Shown here: positions 1 to 12,165 of the stretch, piece by piece | Position numbering within the stretch: position 1 is the stretch's first letter | How the letters are laid out: the number at the start of each line of letters is the position of its first letter | Source: Thauera propionica | Lineage (GTDB): Bacteria; Pseudomonadota; Gammaproteobacteria; Burkholderiales; Rhodocyclaceae | Reading direction: 5' to 3' | Length of the DNA stretch: 64,000 bases | Assembly: GCF_002245655.1 (NCBI RefSeq) | Contig: NZ_NOIH01000009.1 | Span: forward strand, 62,001-126,000 | The notes under the pieces: generated by a model | The model's input: the letters and a program-made list of their open reading frames with translations, nothing else | Database searches by the model: none | Told to the model about the DNA's origin: nothing | Position numbers and translations under genes: made by a program

Positions 1-150
1 CGCGACTATCTGGTGGCGCGCGGCGTGTCCTCGCAGCGCATCGCCATCGACGGCCGCGGCTCGCGCCAGCCGATCGCCGACAACGCGACTGCGTCGGGCC
101 GCGCGATGAACCGCCGCGTCGAAATTTTCGTCGCGGAACAGGCGCGCTGA
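1..150 (+). CDS. OmpA-family protein, C-terminal end (5' truncated by window edge)
   Basis: The open frame runs from the first base to a TGA at 148-150, giving the last 49 residues of a protein that starts outside the window. The segment carries the end of an OmpA-like peptidoglycan-binding domain: [13 protein letters not shown] followed by [10 protein letters not shown], which matches the family pattern (G-S-x-P, then N-R-R-V-E-I) that lines the diaminopimelate-binding groove. Such domains anchor outer-membrane or lipoproteins to the cell wall. Whether the full protein is an OmpA porin, a Pal-type lipoprotein or a fusion cannot be told from this end. It is followed by a strong hairpin terminator shared with the converging thiC. 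Confidence 0.85.
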   Translation, partial: RDYLVARGVSSQRIAIDGRGSRQPIADNATASGRAMNRRVEIFVAEQAR

Positions 151-192
151 GTCCCGTCTGAACCGGCCGGCATCGCCGTCGGCCTTCGCAGA

Positions 193-229
193 AAAACGCC
201 CGCCGGGATGCCATCCCGGCGGGCGTTTT
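193..229. terminator. Bidirectional Rho-independent terminator between OmpA-like gene and thiC
   Basis: A perfect 17-bp inverted repeat (193-209 and 213-229) with a GCC loop is flanked by A4 on the left and T4 on the right as part of the stem. It can therefore end transcription from both converging genes. It lies 42 bp past the OmpA-like stop and 21 bp past the thiC stop. Confidence 0.9.
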
Positions 230-250
230 GTCATCCGGCTGTTGCAGGGG

Positions 251-2248
<1,998 letters not shown>

Positions 2249-3136
2249 TCAGGACGACGCCTGCGGGCGCCGCCACAGGGCGTGGAAATGATGGATCGGT
2301 CCGTGACCGCTGCCGACGCCGAGTTCGCCCGAATGCGCGATGGCGCCCAGCAGCCACTGGCGTGCCTCGCGCACGGCCGACTCGACCGGGCGGAAGCCGC
2401 CTGCCCGCTGCGGTAGCAGGGCGGCGATGGCGGACGACAGGCTGCAGCCGGTGCCGTGCGTGTTCCTGGTTTCGATGCGCGGCGCCGGCAGTTCGACCAT
2501 GCGGTCACCATCGAACAGCAGGTCGACCAGATCGTTGCCCGGGAGGTGGCCGCCCTTGAGCAGCACCCAGCGCTCGCTCGATGTCGGCAGCAGTTCGCGC
2601 AGACGTTCGGCGGCGCGGTACATCTCCTTGACCGTATCGGGCGCGCGCTGCTCGAGCAGTACGCCCGCCTCGGGCAGGTTGGGCGTGATCAGGAAGGCCT
2701 GGGGGAACAGGGCCTCGCGCATCATCGAGATCGCGCTCTTCGCCAGCAGGCTGTCACCGCTCTTGGCGACCATCACCGGGTCGAGCACGACGTTGGCCGC
2801 CTTCCAGTGGGCCAGGCGGTCGGCCACGGTGGCGGTGACTTCGGCGCTGCCGAGCATGCCGATCTTGGTCGCGTGGATCGCGACGTCGGCGAACAGAGTG
2901 TCGATCTGCAGGCGCAGGAAATCGGTCGGCGGTACATGCACGCCGGTGACTCCCCGGGTGTTCTGGGCCGTCAGTGCGGCGATGACGCCGCAGCCATAGG
3001 CGCCGAGCGCGGAGAAGGCCTTGAGGTCGGCAAGCACGCCAGCGCCACCACTCGGATCTACGCCGGCGATCGAGACTACATTGGCAATACGGGACTCGCT
3101 GCCGGTGGCGGCAGCGGATGAAGCGGTCGAACTCAT
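2249..3136 (-). CDS. thiD: Hydroxymethylpyrimidine/phosphomethylpyrimidine kinase ThiD
   Basis: ThiD phosphorylates HMP and HMP-P to give HMP pyrophosphate, the substrate of thiamine phosphate synthase. The 295-residue protein shows the ribokinase-fold signature near the N-terminus (SIAGVDPSGGAGVLADLK), the substrate-side stretch ALTAQNTRGV, and the C-terminal ATP/anion-hole motif THGTGCSLSSAIAA. The ATG at 3136 sits only a few bases past a TPP riboswitch; its likely ribosome binding site (AGGGA) is the riboswitch's own 3' strand. Being first in the thiD-thiC operon, it should be the direct target of thiamine-dependent repression. There is no fused ThiE domain. Confidence 0.96.
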   Translation of the reverse strand: MSSTASSAAATGSESRIANVVSIAGVDPSGGAGVLADLKAFSALGAYGCGVIAALTAQNTRGVTGVHVPPTDFLRLQIDTLFADVAIHATKIGMLGSAEVTATVADRLAHWKAANVVLDPVMVAKSGDSLLAKSAISMMREALFPQAFLITPNLPEAGVLLEQRAPDTVKEMYRAAERLRELLPTSSERWVLLKGGHLPGNDLVDLLFDGDRMVELPAPRIETRNTHGTGCSLSSAIAALLPQRAGGFRPVESAVREARQWLLGAIAHSGELGVGSGHGPIHHFHALWRRPQASS

Positions 3137-3143
3137 GTTTACG

Positions 3144-3220
3144 TTTCCCTACGCCGGTGCGAGCCGGATCAGGTTCCAAGGGTCTTTCTCAGCCCGTGCG
3201 CGGCGGGCACCCCCAACGAG
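3144..3220 (-). promoter_or_regulatory. TPP riboswitch (THI element) upstream of thiD
   Basis: Read on the minus strand, the segment contains the conserved THI-box blocks in order: GGGGTGCCC, GGCTGAGA, ACCCTTGGAACCTGATC and ACCGGCGTAGGGAA. These are the pyrophosphate- and pyrimidine-sensing helices of the thiamine pyrophosphate aptamer. CGTT near the 5' end can close helix P1 with AACG at the 3' end. The last block (AGGG) lies about ten bases before the thiD ATG and is the only visible Shine-Dalgarno, so ligand-stabilised P1 should hide it directly. Recognition of the aptamer is from sequence; translational control is inferred from spacing. Confidence 0.95.
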
Positions 3221-3320
3221 AACTGCGGACGATACTGGATGCCCCCGTGCGTGGCAAGGTGCTCAAGATTTCCGCGCGCACGCCGTATAGGATTCCATTA
3301 CCGCCCCGTTTCCCGAGCCG

Positions 3321-4973
3321 ATGAGACTCTCCCGCCTGGCCCTTGTGGCCCTGATGATCGCAAGCCCGCTGCAGGTCGCGCTCGCCGCCGACTGGCAGCT
3401 GGTGCTGAGCGATCGCAACCGCCGGGTGGAGATCGACCGCGGCAGCATCCTGACCTCGGACCGCGGCACCAAGGTGTCGTGGGGGCGGGTGGTGTTGGCC
3501 AACAACGAAGTCGCTGCAGCAGGTTACGCGACGATCAAGGCGCTGAACCGTTACGACTGCCAGAACCGGACCTTCTCCACCATCAAGCGTGTCTATCTGG
3601 ATGCGGATGAGAATCTGGTGCGCGAGGAAACCGTCGAGGACCAGACCCCGCTGCGGGTGACGCCGAACTCGGTCGACGAGCGCATGTGGCGCGAGGTGTG
3701 CGGCCCGCCGTCGGTGGCCGACCTGCAGAAGGTGGCGGACGAAGTGCAGAAGCTGGCCGATACGATGCAGCCCAAGCTGGAAGCCGCCGCGCCCGCAGCG
3801 CCCAGGGTGCCCGCACCGGCCCCGGCGAAGACCGAGCCGCCCTCGAAACCGGCGGCAGCCCAGCCGGCCCGCCCGGCGCCGATCGAAACCGGCCCGGCTG
3901 CGGCGCAGGCTGTGCGGGCCGCAGAGCCGCCCAAGTCGGCGGATGGGGCGCCTGCGAAAGACGCAGCGGAAAATGGCGGCAAGAAGCTCGCCCTGCCGCC
4001 GCTTCCCAACATCCGGCCCGCCAAGCCCGATCCCGAGACGGTCGAGCGTGAGGCGCCCAAGCCCGGACCTGCCGAGCCGGCGCGCAAGGCCGAGAAAGCG
4101 CCGCCGCCGGCGCGGACGAGCCCGGCGCGCAGGTCGGAACCGCCGCGTGCCGTCGTGCGTGAGACGCCGCGGCCGCAGCCCCCGGCCCCTGTGGCCCTGG
4201 CCCGACCGCAGGTCAAGGCTCCGGCAGCGCCGGCGGCTCAGGCCGCGGTCGATCCCGTCGAGGCGCTGCTTCGCGCCAAACGCGACAACCCGTTCGACCC
4301 CGGCTGGCGCTATGAAGGGGAACTGGGGCCGGATGCCTGGGGACGCCTGCGTCCCGACTGGCGTCTGTGCAGCGAGGGCACACGCCAGTCGCCGATCGAC
4401 CTCCGCGACGGCGTGGCGGTGGACCTGGCGCCGGTCAAGTTCCATTACCGCAGCACCGGTTTTCGCATCCGCGACACCGGCAACACACTGCAGATCGACG
4501 TCGGCGAAGGCATGGGGGTCGAGATCCGCAGCACGCGCTACGAACTCGAACGCTTCACCCTGCATCGTCCATCGCAGGAGCGTGTCGGCGGCATGGCCTA
4601 TGACATGGCCGCCTATCTCGAACACCGCAGCGCCGACGGCCGGACGGCGATCGTCTCGATCCTGCTCCAGGCGGGCGGCGCGCCGAACGCCTTGCTGCAG
4701 ACCTTGTGGAACAACCTGCCGCTCGATCGCGGGCGCGAGTTCGTTCCGGATGCCGTGATCGACCTGCGCGGTTTTGTCCCCGACAATCCGGCGCACTTCC
4801 TCTATCTCGGCTCGCTGCCGGTGCCACCCTGCACCGAGGACGTCACCTGGGTGGTGATGAAGACACCGGTGCCGATGGCCGACGACCAGTTGGCCGTGTT
4901 CGGGCGCCTCTATCCGCGCAACACCCGCCCGATCCAGCCGGCCAACGGTCGCCTGGTGCTCGAGTCGCGCTGA
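3321..4973 (+). CDS. Secreted protein: adhesin-E-like domain, Pro/Ala linker, degenerate alpha-carbonic-anhydrase domain
   Basis: A 550-residue exported protein. Residues 1-23 are a signal peptide. About 24-130 resemble the surface-adhesin-E-like domain common in betaproteobacteria (WQLVLSDRNRRVEID, then KRVYLDADENLVREE). About 140-315 are a long Pro/Ala/Lys-rich linker, and 320-545 fold as an alpha-carbonic anhydrase, with SPIDLRDG, RSADGRTAIVSILLQ, YLGSLPVPPCTEDVTW and RPIQPANGR. The active site is not intact. At the three zinc-histidine positions the protein has T413, H415 and Y432; the Glu117 position is Ala430 and the Thr199 gatekeeper is V501. It is probably a binding or structural protein, not an enzyme. 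It is transcribed divergently from the thiamine operon. Confidence 0.85.
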   Translation: MRLSRLALVALMIASPLQVALAADWQLVLSDRNRRVEIDRGSILTSDRGTKVSWGRVVLANNEVAAAGYATIKALNRYDCQNRTFSTIKRVYLDADENLVREETVEDQTPLRVTPNSVDERMWREVCGPPSVADLQKVADEVQKLADTMQPKLEAAAPAAPRVPAPAPAKTEPPSKPAAAQPARPAPIETGPAAAQAVRAAEPPKSADGAPAKDAAENGGKKLALPPLPNIRPAKPDPETVEREAPKPGPAEPARKAEKAPPPARTSPARRSEPPRAVVRETPRPQPPAPVALARPQVKAPAAPAAQAAVDPVEALLRAKRDNPFDPGWRYEGELGPDAWGRLRPDWRLCSEGTRQSPIDLRDGVAVDLAPVKFHYRSTGFRIRDTGNTLQIDVGEGMGVEIRSTRYELERFTLHRPSQERVGGMAYDMAAYLEHRSADGRTAIVSILLQAGGAPNALLQTLWNNLPLDRGREFVPDAVIDLRGFVPDNPAHFLYLGSLPVPPCTEDVTWVVMKTPVPMADDQLAVFGRLYPRNTRPIQPANGRLVLESR

Positions 4974-5159
4974 CCCCCGAACTCCCTTGCGGCCTGGTCC
5001 GCCCTCATGTGCGAGCCCCCGGCGCACCGCCGGTTCGCGCACGCGGATGCGGTTGCTCGCCATCCTCGCTTCCCCCGTTCACAGGCACCGCGTCGCGCCA
5101 TCGCAGCGCAGCAACTGCGCTAGAATGACGCGGTTTTGCCGTAACGGACGACGCTATTA

Positions 5160-5175
5160 ATTAGCGTGTGCTAAT
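5160..5175. promoter_or_regulatory. Inverted repeat ATTAGC-GTGT-GCTAAT, candidate operator
   Basis: A perfect 6-bp inverted repeat with a 4-bp spacer lies 20-35 bp before the ATG of the methyltransferase-rhodanese-tolC row, within an AT-rich patch that stands out in this GC-rich DNA. Its position, overlapping the expected promoter/start region, suggests a dimeric repressor site. It lacks the longer arms of a CIRCE element. The regulator is unknown. Confidence 0.4.
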
Positions 5176-5194
5176 ATTTCGCCAGGAGCTCCTG

Positions 5195-5848
5195 ATGAAT
5201 TTCGAGAAAGCGCGCTTCAACATGGTCGAGCAACAGATCCGCCCCTGGGAGGTGCTGGATCAGAACGTGCTCGACCTCCTGATGACCGTCAAGCGCGAGG
5301 AGTTCGTGCCCGCGAGCGCGCGGGCGCTGGCTTTCGCCGACGTCGAGATCCCGATCGGCTGCGGTCAGGTGATGCTGAAGCCGGTCATCGAGGGCAAGGT
5401 GCTGCAGGCTCTGCAAGTGGCGAAGTCCGATTCCGTGCTCGAGATCGGCACCGGTTCCGGCTTCTTCGCCGCGCTGCTGGCGGCGCGCGCGGAGTGGGTG
5501 CGTACGATGGAAATCGAGTCCGAACTGGTGAAATTCGCCTCGGACAACCTGGCGCGCAACGGTGTCGAGAACGTCGTGGTGGCGCAGGGTGACGGCATGG
5601 CTGGCTGGGCCGAGCGTGCGCCGTACGACGTCATCGTGCTGTCGGGGAGCGTGCCCTTCGTGCCGCAGGAACTGCTCGAGCAGCTCAAGGTGGGTGGTCG
5701 TCTGTTCGCCTTCGTGGGCGAGGCGCCGGTCATGAAGGCGCGCCTGATCACCTGCGAGGCCGAGGGGCGTTTCCGCACCGAGGATATCTTCGAGACCGTC
5801 GTGCCCATGCTGCGCAACGCGCCGCGCCACGACGCGTTCAGCTTCTGA
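5195..5848 (+). CDS. Protein-L-isoaspartate O-methyltransferase family protein
   Basis: A 217-residue SAM-dependent methyltransferase of the PCMT family, which methylates isoaspartyl residues in damaged proteins so that they can be repaired. Visible features are MVEQQIRPWEVLD near the N-terminus and the SAM-binding motif I VLEIGTGSGFFAALLA at about residue 80, followed by the acidic METE-like ribose-binding position (MEIESELV). The start was put at ATG 5195 because AGGAG lies seven bases upstream; a GTG at 5168 would overlap the inverted repeat. It begins a short row with a rhodanese gene (10 bp gap) and tolC (26 bp gap). The family assignment is firm; the actual substrate in this lineage is not. 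Confidence 0.85.
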   Translation: MNFEKARFNMVEQQIRPWEVLDQNVLDLLMTVKREEFVPASARALAFADVEIPIGCGQVMLKPVIEGKVLQALQVAKSDSVLEIGTGSGFFAALLAARAEWVRTMEIESELVKFASDNLARNGVENVVVAQGDGMAGWAERAPYDVIVLSGSVPFVPQELLEQLKVGGRLFAFVGEAPVMKARLITCEAEGRFRTEDIFETVVPMLRNAPRHDAFSF

Positions 5849-5858
5849 GCGGACGACG

Positions 5859-6182
5859 ATGCGCCAGATCAGCCCTCGCGAGCTTGCCGACCGCCTGAAC
5901 GACGCCGGAGGCGACAAGCCCTTGCTGCTTGACGTGCGCGAACCCTGGGAGTTCGGGATCTGTCACATCGACGGTTCGGTGCCGATGCCCATGGGCAGCG
6001 TCCCCGCGCGCTACACGGAACTCGACCGCAAAGCCGAGATCGTGGTGGTCTGCCACCATGGCGGGCGCAGCGCGCAGGTCTGCATGTTCCTTGAGCATCA
6101 GGGCTTCGGTAACGTGATCAATCTGGCCGGCGGCGTCGCCGGCTGGGCGGCGCAGGTCGACCCGAAGATGCCGCAGTACTGA
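5859..6182 (+). CDS. Single-domain rhodanese-like protein
   Basis: A 107-residue protein that is one complete rhodanese domain. LLLDVREPWEFGICHI is the CH2A-like N-terminal block, and CHHGGRSAQV is the active-site loop, with the cysteine that would carry a persulfide. Single-domain rhodaneses transfer sulfane sulfur to thiols or cyanide, but the physiological acceptor cannot be read from sequence. There is no signal peptide, so it is cytoplasmic. It sits 10 bp behind the methyltransferase gene and 26 bp before tolC, consistent with cotranscription. Confidence 0.92.
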   Translation: MRQISPRELADRLNDAGGDKPLLLDVREPWEFGICHIDGSVPMPMGSVPARYTELDRKAEIVVVCHHGGRSAQVCMFLEHQGFGNVINLAGGVAGWAAQVDPKMPQY

Positions 6183-6208
6183 CGCGGCAGCATTTCCCGG
6201 AGGACGTA

Positions 6209-7516
6209 ATGAAGCGAGCGATAGCACTCTGTGTGGCAGGCCTGTTCTCGAGCGGCGCGTGGGCTGCCGACCTGATGCAGGTCTATCAGGAGGCGCTCGC
6301 GAACGATGCGAAGTTCTCCGCGGCACGGGCCGAGTTCGAGGCCGGCCAGGAAAAAGTGGTGCAAGGGCGTTCCGGCCTGCTGCCGCAGATCGGACTGAGC
6401 GCGGAAACGCGCTGGAACGACACGGAAGTGCGGATGAGCTCCAGTCCGCGCCCGCAGGATTACTCCTACAACAGCAATGGCTACGGCGTGCAGCTGACTC
6501 AGCCGCTGTTCCGCTGGCAGAACTGGGTGCAGTTCAAGCAGGGTGAACTGCAGACCGCGCTGGCCGAGGCGCAGTTCGGCGTGGCGCGGCAGGATCTGGT
6601 GCTGCGGGTCGCCGAGGCCTATTTCAACGTCCTCAACGCGCAGGACGCGCTCGAGGCGGTCACGCAGCTGCGCACGGCGGCCGGCGAGCAGCTCGAGCTG
6701 GCGAAGACCAGTTTCGAGGTCGGGACTGTCACGATCACCGACGTGCATGAGGCTCAGTCGCGCTTCGACCTGGCCTCGGCGCAGGAGATCGCGGCACAGA
6801 ACCAACTCGAGGTTGCGCGCCAGACGCTGGCGCAGATCATCGGCAAGCAGCCCGAAGCGCTGGCCGGCCTGCGCGAAGGGGTGCAGCTGCAACGCCCGCA
6901 ACCGGACAACATCGCGGACTGGGTGACTGCGGCCGAGGCGGGCAGTTTCGGCGTGCAGGCGCAGCAGCTCGCGCGCGAGATCGCCGCGCGCGAGGTCGAG
7001 CGTGCGCGAGCGGGTCACCTGCCGACAGTCGACATCGTCGCGACGCATGGCGTGAACAACCGGCCGCAGGTGGCGACCGACCGCAGCGAGGCGACGACGA
7101 TCGGCCTGCAGCTCAATCTGCCGCTTTATGCGGGTGGGCGTGTTTCCTCTGTGTCGCGTGAAGCCGCGGCGCTGCGCATGAAGGCCGATGCCGATCTCGA
7201 GGATGCGCGTCGCAATGCGGCGCTGGCGGCGCGCCAGTCATGGCTGGGCGTGACCAGCGGCATGGCGCAGGTGAAGGCGCTGGAGGCGGCGAAGGTGTCT
7301 TCGACCTCCGCGCTCGAAGCCAACAAGCTCGGCTATGAAGTGGGCGTGCGCATCAACATCGACGTGCTCAATGCCCAGACGCAGCTGGCCGACACGCTGC
7401 AGCAGCTGTCGCGTGCGCGCTACGACACCCTGCTGGCCCAGCTGCGCCTGAAGGCCGCTGCCGGCACGCTCGGCGAGAGCGACGTGCGCGAGATCAACGC
7501 GCTGCTGGCGCCCTGA
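6209..7516 (+). CDS. tolC: TolC-family outer membrane channel protein
   Basis: A 435-residue outer-membrane factor that forms the trimeric exit duct for type I secretion and RND/MFS efflux pumps. Residues 1-19 are a signal peptide ending SGAWA. Two duplicated OEP repeats follow (about 22-205 and 230-420), rich in coiled-coil heptads, with typical stretches such as GVQLTQPLF, RVAEAYFNVLNAQ, GLQLNLPLYAGG and NKLGYEVGVRINIDVLNAQTQL. Spacing points to an operon with the rhodanese gene. Its stop overlaps the 3' end of waaA on the other strand by 23 bp. No partner membrane-fusion protein is next to it, as usual for a general-purpose TolC. Confidence 0.94.
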   Translation: MKRAIALCVAGLFSSGAWAADLMQVYQEALANDAKFSAARAEFEAGQEKVVQGRSGLLPQIGLSAETRWNDTEVRMSSSPRPQDYSYNSNGYGVQLTQPLFRWQNWVQFKQGELQTALAEAQFGVARQDLVLRVAEAYFNVLNAQDALEAVTQLRTAAGEQLELAKTSFEVGTVTITDVHEAQSRFDLASAQEIAAQNQLEVARQTLAQIIGKQPEALAGLREGVQLQRPQPDNIADWVTAAEAGSFGVQAQQLAREIAAREVERARAGHLPTVDIVATHGVNNRPQVATDRSEATTIGLQLNLPLYAGGRVSSVSREAAALRMKADADLEDARRNAALAARQSWLGVTSGMAQVKALEAAKVSSTSALEANKLGYEVGVRINIDVLNAQTQLADTLQQLSRARYDTLLAQLRLKAAAGTLGESDVREINALLAP

Positions 7517-8771
7517 GCGCGATTCCTTCCAGCAGTTCCAGCGTCCGCGCGGTGGCGCCGCGGTCGGCTTCGGCGAAGCGCCGACCGGCCTCGGCCATGT
7601 CGCCGTGGCGCCTTGAGTCCTCCAGCAGTTCCAGGGCGGCGCCAACGCCCGCGTCGACAGTCTCGACCCGCAGTGCCGCGCCCGCCGCGACAGCTTGTTC
7701 CGCCACCGCGGCGAAGTTGAAGGTGTGGGGGCCGACCACCACCGGCGTGCCGACCGCGCACGCCTCGATCAGGTTCTGGCCGCCGAAGGGCAACCAGCTG
7801 CCGCCGATCAGCGCCACGTCGGCGCTGGCGTAGTAGGAGAACATCTCCCCCATCGAATCCCCGAGCCAGACGCGGGTCTGCGCCGCGACCCGCTGATCGT
7901 CCGAGCGGCGCTGCAACGTGAGGCCCCGTGCCGCGACGAGCCTGGCCACCTCGTCGAAGCGCTGGGGGTGGCGCGGTACCAGGGCGAGCATGACCTCGGG
8001 TGGTGCGAGGCGGGCGAAGGCGTCGAGCAGCAGGGCCTCTTCGCCATCACGGGTGCTGGCCGCAAGCAGCACCTTGCGCGGGCCGATGTGTGCCCGGAAC
8101 AGGCTGGCGCGGGCCTCGGTGTCCTCGGGGGGCGCGATGTCGAACTTGATGTTGCCGGTAACCATCACCCGGCGCGCGCCGAGCGCCGACAGCCGTGCCG
8201 CGTCGGCCGCGGTCTGCGCGCCGATGGCGCTCAGCGCGCCCATCGTCAATGCGGTCAATGCCGGCAGGCGGGCATAGCGTCGCGCCGAGCGCTCCGACAG
8301 GCGCGCGTTGGCCAGCATCACCGGCACGCCGCGCCGGCGGCAGGCTGCGAGCAGGTTCGGCCACAGCTCCGTCTCCATGATCACGCCGAACTGCGGGCGG
8401 AAGTGACGCAGGAAGGCGCCCGCGAAGCAGCCGAGGTCGTAGGGCAGGTAGCAGCGCAGCACGCGCGAGTCGCCGTTGAACAGCGCCTTCGAGGTCTCGC
8501 GGCCGGTGGGCGTCATGTGCGTGAGCAGGACCGTGTGTTCGGGCCAGCGCTTCAGCAAGGCCTTGACCAGCGGTTCGGCGGCGCGGGTCTCGCCTACGGA
8601 CACCGCATGCACCCAGATGACCCGCACCGGTGCGCGCATCCGGTAGCGGCCGAAGCGCTCGCCGAGGTGTTTCAGGTAGCCCGGCTGGCGTCGTCCGCGC
8701 CACAGCAGGCGCAACACGACGAAGGGCAGGGCGAAGATCCACAACAGGGTGTAGGGCAGGCGGGTGAGCAT
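7494..8771 (-). CDS. waaA: 3-deoxy-D-manno-octulosonic acid (Kdo) transferase
   Basis: WaaA adds Kdo from CMP-Kdo to lipid IVA at the inner face of the inner membrane, the first step of LPS core assembly. The roughly 425-residue GT30 enzyme has an N-terminal membrane anchor ([19 protein letters not shown]), the acceptor-domain stretch WVHAVSVGE with its conserved glutamate, ETELWPNLL, and the C-terminal donor domain [14 protein letters not shown]. The ATG at 8771 is chosen over a TTG one codon upstream; neither has a good ribosome binding site. The gene converges on tolC with overlapping 3' ends and no terminator between them. Confidence 0.95.
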   Translation of the reverse strand: MLTRLPYTLLWIFALPFVVLRLLWRGRRQPGYLKHLGERFGRYRMRAPVRVIWVHAVSVGETRAAEPLVKALLKRWPEHTVLLTHMTPTGRETSKALFNGDSRVLRCYLPYDLGCFAGAFLRHFRPQFGVIMETELWPNLLAACRRRGVPVMLANARLSERSARRYARLPALTALTMGALSAIGAQTAADAARLSALGARRVMVTGNIKFDIAPPEDTEARASLFRAHIGPRKVLLAASTRDGEEALLLDAFARLAPPEVMLALVPRHPQRFDEVARLVAARGLTLQRRSDDQRVAAQTRVWLGDSMGEMFSYYASADVALIGGSWLPFGGQNLIEACAVGTPVVVGPHTFNFAAVAEQAVAAGAALRVETVDAGVGAALELLEDSRRHGDMAEAGRRFAEADRGATARTLELLEGIALRAPAAR

Positions 8772-8894
8772 CAAGGCGGATCAGCGGGCGACCGCGCAAG
8801 TATAAGCAAGGATCGAAGGGGTGGGACTGTCATACGCCGCCGGTGCTCGCATGCGATAATCCGGCGTCTTCGATTCTCCCAACCCGACATCGTC

Positions 8895-9902
<1,008 letters not shown>

Positions 9903-9912
9903 GCGCGGCGGA

Positions 9913-9935
9913 CGCCCCCGCGCGCGGCGGCGGGG
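9913..9935. terminator. GC-rich stem-loop between epimerase gene and argB
   Basis: A 9-bp perfect stem (CGCCCCCGC and its complement) with a 5-base loop lies in the 49-bp gap between the convergent epimerase and argB genes. It lacks a T-tract, so it may only slow polymerase or protect 3' ends. Confidence 0.45.
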
Positions 9936-9951
9936 GCGGTTCCGATAGGGC

Positions 9952-11467
<1,516 letters not shown>

Positions 11468-11520
11468 GTCCTGATCTCCTCTTGTCCAAAGCCTGCCGGC
11501 AGGAATCCGGCCTCAGACAA

Positions 11521-11549
11521 AATATAGGTCCGGCAGGCGGGGATTCAAG
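11521..11549 (-). promoter_or_regulatory. Candidate sigma-32 (RpoH) promoter of hsp20
   Basis: On the minus strand CTTGAAT (11543-11549), 14 bp and CCTATATT (11521-11528) resemble the heat-shock consensus CTTGAAA / CCCCATnT. The -35 matches at six of seven positions; the -10 matches less well. The predicted leader would be about 45 bases before the hsp20 ATG. Confidence 0.55.
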
Positions 11550-11606
11550 GGCAAGGCCGCAGGCGTCTATCATCGGGGGCTCCACAATCGAGGAAACCGA
11601 CCCATC

Positions 11607-11831
11607 ATGAACCCGTCAGTGCCGGATGTGACTCCGACCAACTTCTGTCCGCGCTGCGGCGTCGCCTTCACCTGTGGCATGCGGGCCGGCGAGGCGGCCT
11701 GCTGGTGCGCCGCGTACCCGGCCGCCTTCGCCGTGCCGGCAGCGGAATCCGTGCCCGACAGCGGGGCGTGTTACTGCCCGACGTGCCTCGCCGAACTCAT
11801 TGAGGCACGTCGCGCGGCGAGCGGTCGCTAG
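11607..11831 (+). CDS. Small cysteine-rich CWC-family protein
   Basis: A 74-residue protein with two CxxC pairs (CPRC near residue 14, CPTC near 58) plus CGMRAGEAACWCA, which contains the Cys-Trp-Cys signature naming this family. The spacing suggests one or two zinc sites. Function is unknown. It has no signal peptide. Its last 35 bp overlap the 3' end of the barstar gene on the opposite strand, so the two convergent transcripts are complementary at their ends. Confidence 0.8.
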   Translation: MNPSVPDVTPTNFCPRCGVAFTCGMRAGEAACWCAAYPAAFAVPAAESVPDSGACYCPTCLAELIEARRAASGR

Positions 11832-12165
11832 CGGAAGGCATGGCGTCTTCCATGACCTCGACGCTGAAACCGATGCCAGCCTCTGCCCAGCAGTGGCGGG
11901 CGTCGTCGAGGATGTCGAGTGTGGTGGCCAGTACGTCCGGGTGCATCGTCCACAGGGCCGACGGGTTGCACAGGAGCACGCGGTAGGCTGGCGCAGGCAG
12001 CCACGACAGATCCGTGAGGCAGTCGGCCAGGGCATCCCAGTTGTGTCCGAACCAGTCCGGAAAGCGGAAGGCCTCGGCGAAACGCCTGAGCAGTTCGGCC
12101 TTGTCGGTGCAGTCGGCGAGTTCGACGCGCACGTCCAGGGTGGAATTGGAAGGGCTCGGGTTCAT
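11797..12165 (-). CDS. Barstar-family ribonuclease inhibitor
   Basis: A 122-residue protein of the barstar family, which binds barnase-type ribonucleases and blocks their active site in the cytoplasm. The recognition helix FGHNWDALADCLTDLSWLP matches barstar's NLDALWDCLTG, including the aspartates at barstar positions 35 and 39 that contact barnase. The start overlaps the stop of the upstream barnase gene by four bases (ATGA), so the inhibitor is translated right after the enzyme. The C-terminal tail (about 110-122) is not part of the fold. Confidence 0.92.
   Translation of the reverse strand: MNPSPSNSTLDVRVELADCTDKAELLRRFAEAFRFPDWFGHNWDALADCLTDLSWLPAPAYRVLLCNPSALWTMHPDVLATTLDILDDARHCWAEAGIGFSVEVMEDAMPSASDRSPRDVPQ

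Noticed and set aside
3189-5063. 624-codon minus-strand frame opposite the carbonic-anhydrase-like gene
   Set aside because: Arg/His-rich, motif-free translation and overlaps the TPP riboswitch; a shadow of the real gene.
5160-5175. CIRCE (HrcA) element
   Set aside because: The arms are only 6 bp with a 4-bp spacer; CIRCE needs TTAGCACTC-N9-GAGTGCTAA.
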